12,462 bases of DNA from Acidobacteriota bacterium (GCA_016201185.1 JACQDG010000018.1:1-12462), one strand, 5' to 3'; shown: positions 1 through 6,717, numbered from the stretch's first letter. The notes: a model not told the origin generated them from the sequence alone. Made by a program: numbers and translations.

Positions 1-319
1 CGCAGCCGGAGTGCCAGTGTTGGTCTGCGCCTCGGGGGCTATTCCGGAGGTCATTGTCGACGGGCAAAACGGGTTCCTCCTCCCTTCGCCTTCGCCTTCC
101 GCCATCGCCCGGCGGCTGCGGGAACTCGTTCCCCAGCGGGACCGGCTGGCGACTGCGGCCGAAGCCGCCCACCGGCTCTGGCGAGAAAGGTTCACCGCTG
201 AACGCTATCGGGAGGAGGTCTGGAGAGTCGTAGAGTCGGCCGTCCCCGCGAGCAAGCGCCGGAACACCCACGCCGCCGAGAGACCGACCGCCGCTGTCGA
301 CATTATGACGACCGAATAA
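1..319 (+). CDS. Glycosyltransferase family 4 (GT-B fold), C-terminal fragment
   Basis: Only the last 105 or so residues are present; the reading frame is open to the window edge (codons in phase from base 2). The fragment begins AAGVPVLVCASGAIPEVIVDG and continues GQNGFLLP. This is the conserved C-terminal signature of GT4 enzymes (G-x-P-V, then PE-x-[IV]-x-DG-x-x-G), in which the Glu contacts the nucleotide-sugar diphosphate. A helical end (FTAERYREEVWRVVESAV, to about base 240) follows, as is usual for the family. The final 25 residues, rich in Ala, Thr and Arg, look like non-conserved read-through; this part lies antisense to the MFS gene. The donor and acceptor sugars cannot be told. The likely role is cytoplasmic synthesis of a surface glycan or glycolipid. 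Family assignment is good; the specific function is unknown. Confidence 0.8.
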   Translation, partial: AAGVPVLVCASGAIPEVIVDGQNGFLLPSPSPSAIARRLRELVPQRDRLATAAEAAHRLWRERFTAERYREEVWRVVESAVPASKRRNTHAAERPTAAVDIMTTE

Positions 320-1401
320 CCCAGCCTGGGAACAGCCGCGCCAAACGAGGCGGCGGCCAGGGCCTGGGTGCTGTAAATCACGAAAAAGTTCATGGCCGAG
401 GCGCCGCTGCGTTGCTCCGGCGCAACCTGGTTCATCAGCAGTGAGTTCCACCCCGGCTCGCTCATCCATAGAAACGCCATGTAGCCGGAGTAAAGCGCCG
501 CCGCGGGCGCCATGGCCCGCATGGGCGGCACCAGCGCCAGCAACAGGGCGGCAGCGGCCTGGGTGGCAGCGATCCCAGTGACCAAGCCGAGGCGCGCAAA
601 CAGCATCGGCGCCACCAGCACCGCCGTCACCTGTGCCAGTTGCGAGACCGAATAGGCCAGGCCGATCTCGGCCGTTCCGGCGCTGAATCGCCGGGCGAAA
701 TAGGCATTGAAAAAAGGCGGAAAGGCGCCGACAAATAGGTTCCAGACGGCCCCTGCTGCCAAGAAGCGCAGCATGAAGGGTGTGCGAGGATAGTTGCTCT
801 TTCCTTCCTCCGGAGCTGCCCGCGACAATTTCAGCCACAGGGTGGGAACCAGTGCCAGGGCGGCCAGACCGCTGCCCATCCACAGCGCCAACTGCTTGGA
901 GGCCCGGGCGCTTTCCGGGCCGAGCGGCCCTAGATTCCAGTACAGAACCCATTCCGGGAGCTTTCCTCCCAGCAGCCCGCCGATGATCCCCATGCCGATG
1001 CCCAGGGCGAAGACCAGGCTGAAAGCGCGGGGCCGGCGGCTCTCAGGGGTCAACTGCGCTACCACGGGGGCAACACACACCACCCACAGCGAAGAGATCA
1101 GGCCGCCCAGGAAGGCCAGCGCCGCCAGGGCTAGCCGGCCAGTCGCCCAGGCCCGTAGCGCGCACACCGCCGCCGCCCCGGCATATCCCAGGCGCAGAGC
1201 AGGGCCCAGCCCCCAGCGCGAGGCCAGCCATCCGGCCGGCATGCTCCCGCAGATGCTCCCCACCGTCATCGCCCCCCACAGGATTCCCAGGAACGATTCG
1301 TTGAACCCCAGATCGAGTAGGTAGAGGTTGTAGAGGAGGAAATATATTGACAGCCCCGCGTTGAACAGCGAGGCCGCCAGCAGGAAGATCCACAGGCTCA
1401 C
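205..1401 (-). CDS. Major facilitator superfamily transporter
   Basis: A protein of about 398 residues with roughly twelve strongly hydrophobic segments and almost no long soluble region, the usual size for an MFS permease. The loop after the second segment (AGWLASRWG, residues about 56-64) is a degenerate version of MFS motif A (G-x-x-x-D-R-x-G-R-R). The central cytoplasmic loop (about residues 180-200) carries the charged run EEGKSNYPRTP. I chose the GTG at 1401: it overlaps the upstream TGA as GTGA and has GGGAG six bases before it. An in-frame ATG at 1422 is the alternative and would add MAGREPP. The gene is third in the HprK-like/nucleotidyltransferase operon. Its last 36 residues, including the final membrane helix, are encoded antisense to the glycosyltransferase tail. 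The substrate is not predictable; efflux of a small molecule is an inference only. Confidence 0.85.
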   Translation of the reverse strand: MSLWIFLLAASLFNAGLSIYFLLYNLYLLDLGFNESFLGILWGAMTVGSICGSMPAGWLASRWGLGPALRLGYAGAAAVCALRAWATGRLALAALAFLGGLISSLWVVCVAPVVAQLTPESRRPRAFSLVFALGIGMGIIGGLLGGKLPEWVLYWNLGPLGPESARASKQLALWMGSGLAALALVPTLWLKLSRAAPEEGKSNYPRTPFMLRFLAAGAVWNLFVGAFPPFFNAYFARRFSAGTAEIGLAYSVSQLAQVTAVLVAPMLFARLGLVTGIAATQAAAALLLALVPPMRAMAPAAALYSGYMAFLWMSEPGWNSLLMNQVAPEQRSGASAMNFFVIYSTQALAAASFGAAVPRLGYSVVIMSTAAVGLSAAWVFRRLLAGTADSTTLQTSSR

Positions 1402-2663
1402 TGGCGGCTCCCGGCCTGCCATCTGGCCAGACCCCACAGGGTCGGGAGCAGCACCCGCGTGTGATGGACCAGCCGCGAGCCCAGGAAGGCGAAGTAGCGG
1501 ATCCATTTCAGCGCCCGCAGCCGAAGGGTGATCTGCTCTTTCGGCGCCTGCACTACGTCGACTGGCGCAGGCAGGCTGAAAGGCGCCAGCCGCCGCCGCA
1601 GAACACTCCACCGGTTCGCACTGCCGTCGAGCAGACTAAGGTGCAGGAATAATTCATGCTTATTCGGTCGGAACAGCGCCTCTACCGGCGACCAGCCGTA
1701 GCACGCGGTCCATCGTTCCACCTCCTCTGGAACCGGATGTGCCGGGCCAAAGGCCGGCGCCGCGCTCGTGCCGAACCAGTGCTCGGCCAGGCGCAGCGCG
1801 GTCGATTCCAGGCGCCGCAGGGCCGGGGGATGTAAGTTTCGCCAGCGAGTCCAAAATTCTCCGTCGGCTTTCCGATTTTCCAAGAAAAAGGCCAGCTCGT
1901 AGATGTGATACACGCGCAGGCTGCCGCGCAACAGATGGCGCAGGGCATGCAACGTGGCATAGCCCATTTGGTCCGCCAGATCGAATTGCCACAACCGGCG
2001 CTCGGCCAAGCGCTGTTCCACACGGCGGTTCCAGAAGTGCTCTATTCCCGGCGCCTCGAGCTGTTCCGTCCGGGGGTCCCAGAGCCGGAAGTGCAAATCG
2101 ACGGCGGGCGGAATCTCGGGGTCAAAGAAATTGCCCCGCCACCGCCATCCGCTCTTTCGCAGCATGGTGGGCAGGTGGTCGATGGGGAAATCGTCGTAGC
2201 CGGCCAGCGCCTCGTAGCCCATATCGAGAAGAATGTCGCGGGCCAGATAGACTGCATCGCCCGGAAAGAAAAAGTCGATGTCGTACTGCACACGATGCCG
2301 CGGATTGGCCACGAACGGCGAGGAATGGGAGAGGCCCTTCAGCACCAGAAAATCCACGCCGGCCGCGGCAAACCGGTCGGCGATCTCTGCCAGGGCGGCC
2401 TGGGTCCGCTGCCACCGCTCCGTGTTGTCGGCTAGGTTCTGATCCAGCCGCCTGCGGATGTCGTCCGGGATCTGGTCCCAGGCCCCGGTTTCGACCAGCC
2501 GGGCCCGAAGCACGAGTGTCAATTGGGTCAGGTCGGCAAAGTCCAGCAGCCGCTTCCATTCTGAAAGGTGGAGTTGCGCGGCGGCAACAGTTTCTTCCGG
2601 CCGGGCGGGAAATTGCAGGAAGCGCATGGCGGCCCAAACCGGCAGGGGTAATCGCGGAGTCAC
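1398..2663 (-). CDS. Nucleotidyltransferase family protein (NTP_transf_5-like)
   Basis: A 421-residue soluble protein that resembles the uncharacterised nucleotidyltransferase family PF14907. The features that point there are VDFLVLKG (residues 103-110), then PRHRVQYDIDFF with the DxD pair at D128 and D130, and VDLHFRLW with a third acidic residue at D189. Together these form the pol-beta-type metal-binding triad. The C-terminal half is helical and rich in Trp, His and Arg. The start is GTG at 2663, overlapping the stop of the HprK-like gene as GTGA; ATG at 2627 is a possible alternative. Translation is probably coupled, since no good ribosome site precedes it. Members of this family are often found beside HprK-like kinases in polysaccharide/exosortase or lasso-peptide-type loci (established association). 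The substrate is unknown. It probably transfers an NMP or similar group in the cytoplasm. Confidence 0.8.
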   Translation of the reverse strand: MTPRLPLPVWAAMRFLQFPARPEETVAAAQLHLSEWKRLLDFADLTQLTLVLRARLVETGAWDQIPDDIRRRLDQNLADNTERWQRTQAALAEIADRFAAAGVDFLVLKGLSHSSPFVANPRHRVQYDIDFFFPGDAVYLARDILLDMGYEALAGYDDFPIDHLPTMLRKSGWRWRGNFFDPEIPPAVDLHFRLWDPRTEQLEAPGIEHFWNRRVEQRLAERRLWQFDLADQMGYATLHALRHLLRGSLRVYHIYELAFFLENRKADGEFWTRWRNLHPPALRRLESTALRLAEHWFGTSAAPAFGPAHPVPEEVERWTACYGWSPVEALFRPNKHELFLHLSLLDGSANRWSVLRRRLAPFSLPAPVDVVQAPKEQITLRLRALKWIRYFAFLGSRLVHHTRVLLPTLWGLARWQAGSRQ

Positions 2664-3646
2664 GCCAGTTTAAAGATCTGCGCCACGGCATCGGCCAGGC
2701 TGCTGTAGCGCAACTCCAGGGCCTCAAAGCTGGCCAGTTGATGGATCGATGCTTCCCACTCTTCCCAGACCCAACGCTCTCTCATGGCCAGATTTTGCGA
2801 CAGGCGCCGGCGCATTTCCGCCCCTTCCACTCGGGAAAATGCTGCTGGGCCCGATTTCCGCCGGTCCAGGAAGATGATCTTCCAGGGCTGGCAACGGGTG
2901 GCGCACGCCAGGCCTGGAACGTCGCTGGTGCGAATCTCGAAGGCGCGCTCGCTGTCCAGGGTTTCGAACCGCGGCAGTCCGGCAAGCTCCGGGAACAATT
3001 GGATCGCCTCGGGCCGAAAGCGCGCTCGCTCGGGCTTGCCGATCAACATTGGCTCCTGGCAATTGCGGAGCAGGTGCATTCCATCATCAGCAAGAAAGGT
3101 GAGTCCGGCGCGGGCGCAGGCCCAGGCCAGGCTGCTCTTGCCGGCCCCCGGCCCACCCACCAGAAGGATTCCCTTGCCGTCCAGCGTCACACAGGAGGCG
3201 TGAAGGGGGGTGAGGTAGTGCTGATCGAGGCAGCAGTAGGCCATGCCGTCCAGGAAATGATAGCGGGTGAATTCATGATTTTGCGCCACGGCCGGCGAAA
3301 GACAGGCAAAGCAGAAGGTTCGATCCAGGTCGCACACGGCGAAGTTGTCCTTCGCCCACAAAAACAACAATAGATTCCCCTGGCCCCGAAATACCGGGTC
3401 GCCCAAGGAGTCCGGAGAATTCTCGGCGCTGGAAGGGCGCACGATCACCCGTAATTCCACCGGCGGGTTCTCGAACTCTTGCTGAGTCCCTTCCCAGCCC
3501 TCTCGGGCGGCTTCCACCACATGGGGTGAGTTGGTGCGCAGGACCACAGGGAACCCCAGCGGAAAGAATAGAACTTCAAGCGGCAGCGGTTCGCCATATC
3601 CCAGCGGGTCGAGCGGCGCGGCCCCCTCATATCCCTCTGAATTCAA
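2660..3646 (-). CDS. HPr kinase-like (HprK-related) P-loop protein
   Basis: A protein of 328 residues if it starts at the TTG at 3646. That start has GAAGGG eight bases upstream and gives MNSEGYEGAAPLDPL as the N-terminus; ATG at 3694 is an alternative without a clear ribosome site. Residues about 145-190 hold TPLHASCVTL, a Walker A motif GGPGAGKSS (164-172) and FLADD (D187, D188). This order and spacing match the C-terminal kinase domain of HPr kinase/phosphorylase, but the HPr-kinase N-terminal domain is replaced by a different one. Such HprK-related proteins do not act on HPr in the loci where they have been noted, and no HPr or PTS gene is present here. The target may be a small molecule, a peptide or a glycan precursor. 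It is first in an operon with the nucleotidyltransferase and MFS genes and divergent from the ECF sigma gene. Confidence 0.75.
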   Translation of the reverse strand: MNSEGYEGAAPLDPLGYGEPLPLEVLFFPLGFPVVLRTNSPHVVEAAREGWEGTQQEFENPPVELRVIVRPSSAENSPDSLGDPVFRGQGNLLLFLWAKDNFAVCDLDRTFCFACLSPAVAQNHEFTRYHFLDGMAYCCLDQHYLTPLHASCVTLDGKGILLVGGPGAGKSSLAWACARAGLTFLADDGMHLLRNCQEPMLIGKPERARFRPEAIQLFPELAGLPRFETLDSERAFEIRTSDVPGLACATRCQPWKIIFLDRRKSGPAAFSRVEGAEMRRRLSQNLAMRERWVWEEWEASIHQLASFEALELRYSSLADAVAQIFKLA

Positions 3647-3710
3647 TGTACTTTCCCTTCGTGTTGATCTTAGCAGATGGAGGCGGAGACCCATTGGCAA
3701 ACAAGCAGAG

Positions 3711-3738
3711 GGAACTTTTCTCTCGCCCGCAGTGTCTA
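3711..3738 (+). promoter_or_regulatory. Candidate ECF (sigma-E-like) promoter of the sigma gene
   Basis: GGAACTT at 3711-3717 is identical to the -35 consensus of RpoE-type ECF sigma factors. It is followed after 16 nt by GTCTA (3734-3738), close to the -10 consensus TCTGA/TCAAA. The predicted transcript would start near 3745, leaving a leader of about 85 nt before the TTG at 3831. Position and match suggest that the sigma factor controls its own gene. This is a motif match by eye and not a measured start. Confidence 0.5.
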
Positions 3739-3800
3739 TCTCTACGGAACGCCCAAGCGGTTGCAATCCGGTTTGCCGGCTGTTAAGTTGGATCTGGAAT

Positions 3801-3824
3801 CGTTCTACTTCTAAGAACGGAGAG
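3801..3824 (+). promoter_or_regulatory. Leader hairpin and ribosome binding site of the ECF sigma gene
   Basis: CGTTCT (3801-3806) and AGAACG (3814-3819) are perfect 6-bp inverted arms around a 7-nt loop. The last base of the right arm is the first base of the Shine-Dalgarno GGAGAG (3819-3824), which lies six bases before TTG 3831. The strong ribosome site is what fixes this TTG as the start. Whether the hairpin affects initiation is unknown. Confidence 0.4.
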
Positions 3825-3830
3825 ACGGCC

Positions 3831-4472
3831 TTGGCAGACATCGTTGCCGGTTTGGTGCTCCAGGATCAGGAACTGGAGCTGGTTGAGGAACTCCGCGAGG
3901 GCAGAGAGGAGGCCTTCGCGTGTTTGATGTCCGTCTATCAGCAGCCGATCTACAACTTCGTCTACCGGCTGCTGGAGGATTCCGGCGACGCTGCCGATGT
4001 GACTCAGGAGGTCTTCCTGAAAGTTTTTCGCAAGATCGGTGAATTCCGCGGCGATTGCAGTCTGAAGACCTGGATTTACCGGATTGCGGTACACGAGGCA
4101 TCGAATCTGCGGCGCTGGTTTTTCCGCCATCGCCGGGGCGAGTTTTCCCTGGAGGAGAACCACGAGGGCCGGGCCGCTTTCCTCGACGTACTGGTGGACA
4201 CGCAGGAGAACCAGTACGAACAGGTTTTGCGGCAGGAGAGGATGCGGGCAGTGGAGAAGGCCCTCTTCCAGTTGAAGGAAAGCTTTCGCGTGGCCGTCGT
4301 GCTTCGGGATATCGAAGGCTTGAGCTATGAGGAGATAGCCGAGATCACGGGGGTTTCCCTGGGCACGGTGAAGTCCCGCATTATGCGGGGCCGCGAGGCT
4401 TTGAAGACGAGGCTACTGCCGCCCGAGCCCCACCCGGCGTCGTCGTCCTGCGCCTTGGAACCGGTGGAATGA
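3831..4472 (+). CDS. RNA polymerase ECF sigma factor (RpoE-like, sigma-70 family)
   Basis: A 213-residue sigma factor. Region sigma-2 spans about residues 28-98: the YNFVYRLLEDSGDAADVTQEVF stretch is core-binding and -10 recognition sequence, and FRGDCSLKTWIYRIAVHEASN is the region 2.4-like end. A short linker follows. Region sigma-4 spans about 138-193, with its helix-turn-helix in LSYEEIAEITGVSLGTVKSR. The wording is closest to the RpoE/SigW-type group, which reads GGAACTT-type -35 elements, and one such element lies upstream. The TTG start at 3831 has GGAGAG six bases before it. The frame stays open far upstream, but that part is Ser/Pro/Arg-rich and does not resemble sigma factors. The stop overlaps the next start as ATGA, so it is cotranslated with its anti-sigma factor. 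It probably controls an envelope-stress or surface regulon. Confidence 0.94.
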   Translation: MADIVAGLVLQDQELELVEELREGREEAFACLMSVYQQPIYNFVYRLLEDSGDAADVTQEVFLKVFRKIGEFRGDCSLKTWIYRIAVHEASNLRRWFFRHRRGEFSLEENHEGRAAFLDVLVDTQENQYEQVLRQERMRAVEKALFQLKESFRVAVVLRDIEGLSYEEIAEITGVSLGTVKSRIMRGREALKTRLLPPEPHPASSSCALEPVE

Positions 4473-5131
4473 GGCTTATGACTTGTCATACGGCACGCCA
4501 AAGCATGGCAGCCTACATCGACGAGTATTTGCGCGCTGACGAGTCGGCCGCTCTGCGGCGCCATTTGCTGGACTGTGCCGACTGCCACGAAGAATACGAA
4601 TTTCATGCACGGCTGAATTCTCCACTGCGCGAGCTGCCCCGCCTGTCCCCGCCGCCCGAGCTGGCCACAGCGATCCGGCTCCGGCTTCCCGAGAGGCGGA
4701 CCAGCCGCTGGGAGCGGTGGCAGGTTCATCTTTCCAACATGATGGGCCCGATCGCTTTGCCCGCTGCCGGCGGCCTGTTATCCGCCCTGATTCTTTTTCG
4801 CGTGCTGATGCCCGCCGTCTCCGCCATTCGGGCCGCCGGCGGCGTCAACGACGTGCCTACTGTGTTGCGCACCGAGCCGCGCTTCAAGGCGGCTTCTGTT
4901 TTGCCCTTGTCGCAGGATATGCTGGTGGAAGCCTGGATCGACGAGCAGGGGAAGGTGACCAACTTCGAGGTGTTGAATCCGGCCATGAGCGAAGCGGCGG
5001 TGGGCAAGGAGCTGCACAACCAGATCATCAGCATCCTGTTGACCACGCTGTTTGAACCGGCCACCCAGTTCGGGCAGCCGACTCACGGCAAGGTGGTGCT
5101 CTCGCTTCGCCGCATCAACGTCGCCGGTTAG
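4469..5131 (+). CDS. Zinc-finger (ZAS) anti-sigma factor with TonB-C-like periplasmic domain
   Basis: A 220-residue single-pass membrane protein. The N-terminus carries the ZAS signature: C6, then H32-LLD-C36-AD-C39, the Hx3Cx2C core that binds zinc and holds the sigma factor in the cytoplasm. One hydrophobic segment (about residues 93-116, ALPAAGGLLSALILF) spans the membrane. The remainder is periplasmic. Residues about 150-216 (VEAWIDEQGKVTNFEVLNPA, then FEPATQFGQPTHGKVVLSL) follow the pattern of the TonB C-terminal domain: strand, D-x-x-G-x-V, helix, F-x-P-A, G-x-P, strand. This is an unusual partner for a ZAS domain. The start ATG at 4469 overlaps the sigma stop; ATG at 4478 is an alternative. 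Gene order and overlap make the sigma pairing very likely. The role of the C-terminal domain as a signal sensor is an inference. Confidence 0.86.
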   Translation: MRLMTCHTARQSMAAYIDEYLRADESAALRRHLLDCADCHEEYEFHARLNSPLRELPRLSPPPELATAIRLRLPERRTSRWERWQVHLSNMMGPIALPAAGGLLSALILFRVLMPAVSAIRAAGGVNDVPTVLRTEPRFKAASVLPLSQDMLVEAWIDEQGKVTNFEVLNPAMSEAAVGKELHNQIISILLTTLFEPATQFGQPTHGKVVLSLRRINVAG

Positions 5132-5147
5132 GCGGGAGTCCCTTCGG

Positions 5148-5969
5148 ATGGCGTTCCGTGCCCGCCGCCCCCGGCTGGGCCAGCATTTCCTCCATAGTTC
5201 CTCTATCCTGGACCGTATCGCGCGTGAAGTCGGCGCCCGCCTGGGCCCTTCTGAGCTGGTGGTGGAAATCGGGCCGGGAACCGGCGCACTGACCCGCCGC
5301 CTGCTGGGATTGGGCCGACGTTTGATTGCCGTGGAGATCGATCGGCGGCTGGCGGCCGGGCTTCGCGCCGAATTCGCCGGCGAGCCGCGCCTGGAGGTCA
5401 TGGAAGACGACATCCTGGAGGTCGACCTGGAGCGGCTGATCCGGGAGCGAACCTCCGGCCGGGCAGTGGTGGCCGGCAACCTGCCCTACTACATCACCGC
5501 GCCGATCCTCCGCCTGCTGTTCGACAGTGGCGACCGGATTTCCCAAGCTGTATTACTGATGCAAAAAGAAGTCGCTGCGCGAGTGGCGGCCCGGCCCGGG
5601 AGCCGCGATTACGGCTACCTGAGCGTTCTGTGCCAGGCCCACAGCCGGCCCGAGCGCCTGCTCATCGTCCCCCCGGGCGCCTTTCGTCCCGCCCCCCAGG
5701 TGGCTTCCGCGCTGGTGCGCCTCGCCATCGAGCCGCGCTTCGTAGAGTGGAACGTGGGCAACCGCGAAGCCTTCCTGCACTTCCTCCAGTTATGCTTTCA
5801 TCAGAAGCGTAAGACGCTGCTCAACAACCTGCAAAGCCGATTCGGCCGCGAGCGGCTGGCAGAATTGCCGGAGGCGCGCCTCCGCGCGGAGCAACTGTCG
5901 CCCGAGCGGCTGGCTGCCCTGTGGCGGTGCTTGTCGAGGTCCGCTCCGCCCGAAAGCGCCGGCCCGTAA
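5148..5969 (+). CDS. rsmA: 16S rRNA (adenine(1518)-N(6)/adenine(1519)-N(6))-dimethyltransferase RsmA/KsgA
   Basis: A 273-residue enzyme that dimethylates two adjacent adenines in the 3'-terminal hairpin of 16S rRNA, using S-adenosylmethionine, late in small-subunit assembly. All family marks are present: GQHFL (11-15), the SAM motif EIGPGTG (40-46), acidic VEID (62-65), EDDIL (86-90), the catalytic motif NLPYYI (111-116), MQKEVAARV, GYLSVL, PPGAFRPAPQV and the RNA-binding QKRKTLLNNL. The length is normal for the family. ATG 5148 follows GGGAG (5134-5138) by nine bases; the upstream extension of the frame overlaps the anti-sigma gene and is not conserved-looking. It begins 16 bp after the anti-sigma stop, so it may share its transcript, which would place a housekeeping gene partly under the ECF factor. 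Loss of this enzyme gives kasugamycin resistance (established for the family). Confidence 0.97.
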   Translation: MAFRARRPRLGQHFLHSSSILDRIAREVGARLGPSELVVEIGPGTGALTRRLLGLGRRLIAVEIDRRLAAGLRAEFAGEPRLEVMEDDILEVDLERLIRERTSGRAVVAGNLPYYITAPILRLLFDSGDRISQAVLLMQKEVAARVAARPGSRDYGYLSVLCQAHSRPERLLIVPPGAFRPAPQVASALVRLAIEPRFVEWNVGNREAFLHFLQLCFHQKRKTLLNNLQSRFGRERLAELPEARLRAEQLSPERLAALWRCLSRSAPPESAGP

Positions 5970-5996
5970 GTCAGCTTTGCAGAGTGGAGAAGCCGA

Positions 5997-6692
5997 TCAG
6001 CACACCAGGCCCTTGCGCACGGCGTAAAGAACCATCTCCGCCGTGTTGTGCAGGCCGAGCTTTTCCATGCACCGCGCGCGGTGGGTCTCTACCGTGTTCT
6101 GGCTCAGATTCAGGACCTGCGAGATTTCTTTGTTGCTCTTGCCTTCGTCGACCAGGCAAAGGACTTCCCGCTCGCGGTCGGTGAGCACGCTCAGCCGGTT
6201 CCGGCTGCGCTTCGTCCGCGAATACTCCAGGTAGTCCTCTAGCACGTTGGTGGTGAGCGTCGAGCTCAGGAAGGAGCTCCCCTTGTAAACCGCCTGTACG
6301 GCCTGCACCAGCTCGAAGTCGATGGAATCTTTGAGCAGGTAACCGCGGGCGCCGGCCTCGAAGGCTTCCGCCAGGTACGCTTCGTCAGCGTGCATGCTGA
6401 GGATAAGAATGCGCACCTGCGGGGCCTTGGCGGTGATCTGGCGGGCGGCTTCAATCCCGCTGATCCCGCCGGGCATGGTCAGGTCCAGGACCGCGACGTC
6501 GGGCTGTTTTTCGAGAGCCAGCCGCACGGCGTCGGCGCCGCTGCCAGCTTCGCCCACCACCTCCAGCGCCGGGCTTTCCTCCAGGATGCGGCGGAAGCCC
6601 TGGCGCACCACGGCGTGGTCGTCGGCCAGGATAACGCGGATCTTTCGGGCGGCAGTGTCGGGGACAATCGTCTTGGGACTAGTAGCAGGCAT
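5997..6692 (-). CDS. Response regulator, NarL/FixJ family (REC + LuxR-type HTH)
   Basis: A 231-residue DNA-binding response regulator. The receiver domain covers about residues 17-135: acidic pair D24-D25 (ILADDHAVVRQGF), phosphoacceptor D70 (VAVLDLTMPG), the Thr/Ser switch S99 (ILILSMHADE) and K121 (GYLLKDS). After a linker rich in Arg and Ser comes a LuxR/GerE helix-turn-helix at about 168-226 (LTDREREVLCLVDEGKSNKE through TVETHRARCMEKLGLHNTAE). All residues needed for phosphotransfer are intact. It lies 25 bp after the sensor kinase gene on the same strand and is almost surely its partner, encoded on the same transcript. Its ATG has only a weak ribosome site (GGA about 12 bases upstream). 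Its targets are unknown. It ends 27 bp from the convergent rsmA gene. Confidence 0.95.
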   Translation of the reverse strand: MPATSPKTIVPDTAARKIRVILADDHAVVRQGFRRILEESPALEVVGEAGSGADAVRLALEKQPDVAVLDLTMPGGISGIEAARQITAKAPQVRILILSMHADEAYLAEAFEAGARGYLLKDSIDFELVQAVQAVYKGSSFLSSTLTTNVLEDYLEYSRTKRSRNRLSVLTDREREVLCLVDEGKSNKEISQVLNLSQNTVETHRARCMEKLGLHNTAEMVLYAVRKGLVC

Positions 6693-6717
6693 GTGGCTTC
6701 AATCCGTGTGCGTGATG

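Larger units (their letters stand above)
3647..3830. promoter_or_regulatory. Divergent intergenic region between HprK-like operon and ECF sigma gene
   Basis: This 184-bp stretch has no credible gene of its own. It must hold the promoters for both directions. On the plus strand it carries a sigma-E-like promoter and a small hairpin next to the sigma gene ribosome site, both listed separately. On the minus strand I see GAAGGG (3660-3655) before the TTG at 3646, but no convincing -35/-10 pair. Confidence 0.6.

Noticed and set aside
1402..1611. N-terminal extension of the MFS gene to an ATG at 1611
   Set aside because: The added residues are Ala/Gly/Arg-rich, lie inside the upstream nucleotidyltransferase gene and precede a natural MFS start with a ribosome site.
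1739..3373. Long plus-strand open frame (over 500 codons) opposite the nucleotidyltransferase and HprK-like genes
   Set aside because: Its product is rich in Arg, Pro, Gly and Ala with no domain. It is a shadow frame of GC-rich coding DNA, while the minus strand shows clear conserved motifs.
3531..3830. N-terminal extension of the ECF sigma factor by 100 residues
   Set aside because: The extension is Ser/Pro/Arg-rich, overlaps the HprK-like gene antisense and would bury the sigma-E-like promoter. TTG 3831 has a strong ribosome site and gives the usual ECF length.
5052..5147. N-terminal extension of rsmA
   Set aside because: It overlaps the anti-sigma coding end in another frame and does not resemble RsmA N-termini. 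ATG 5148 has GGGAG at a good distance.
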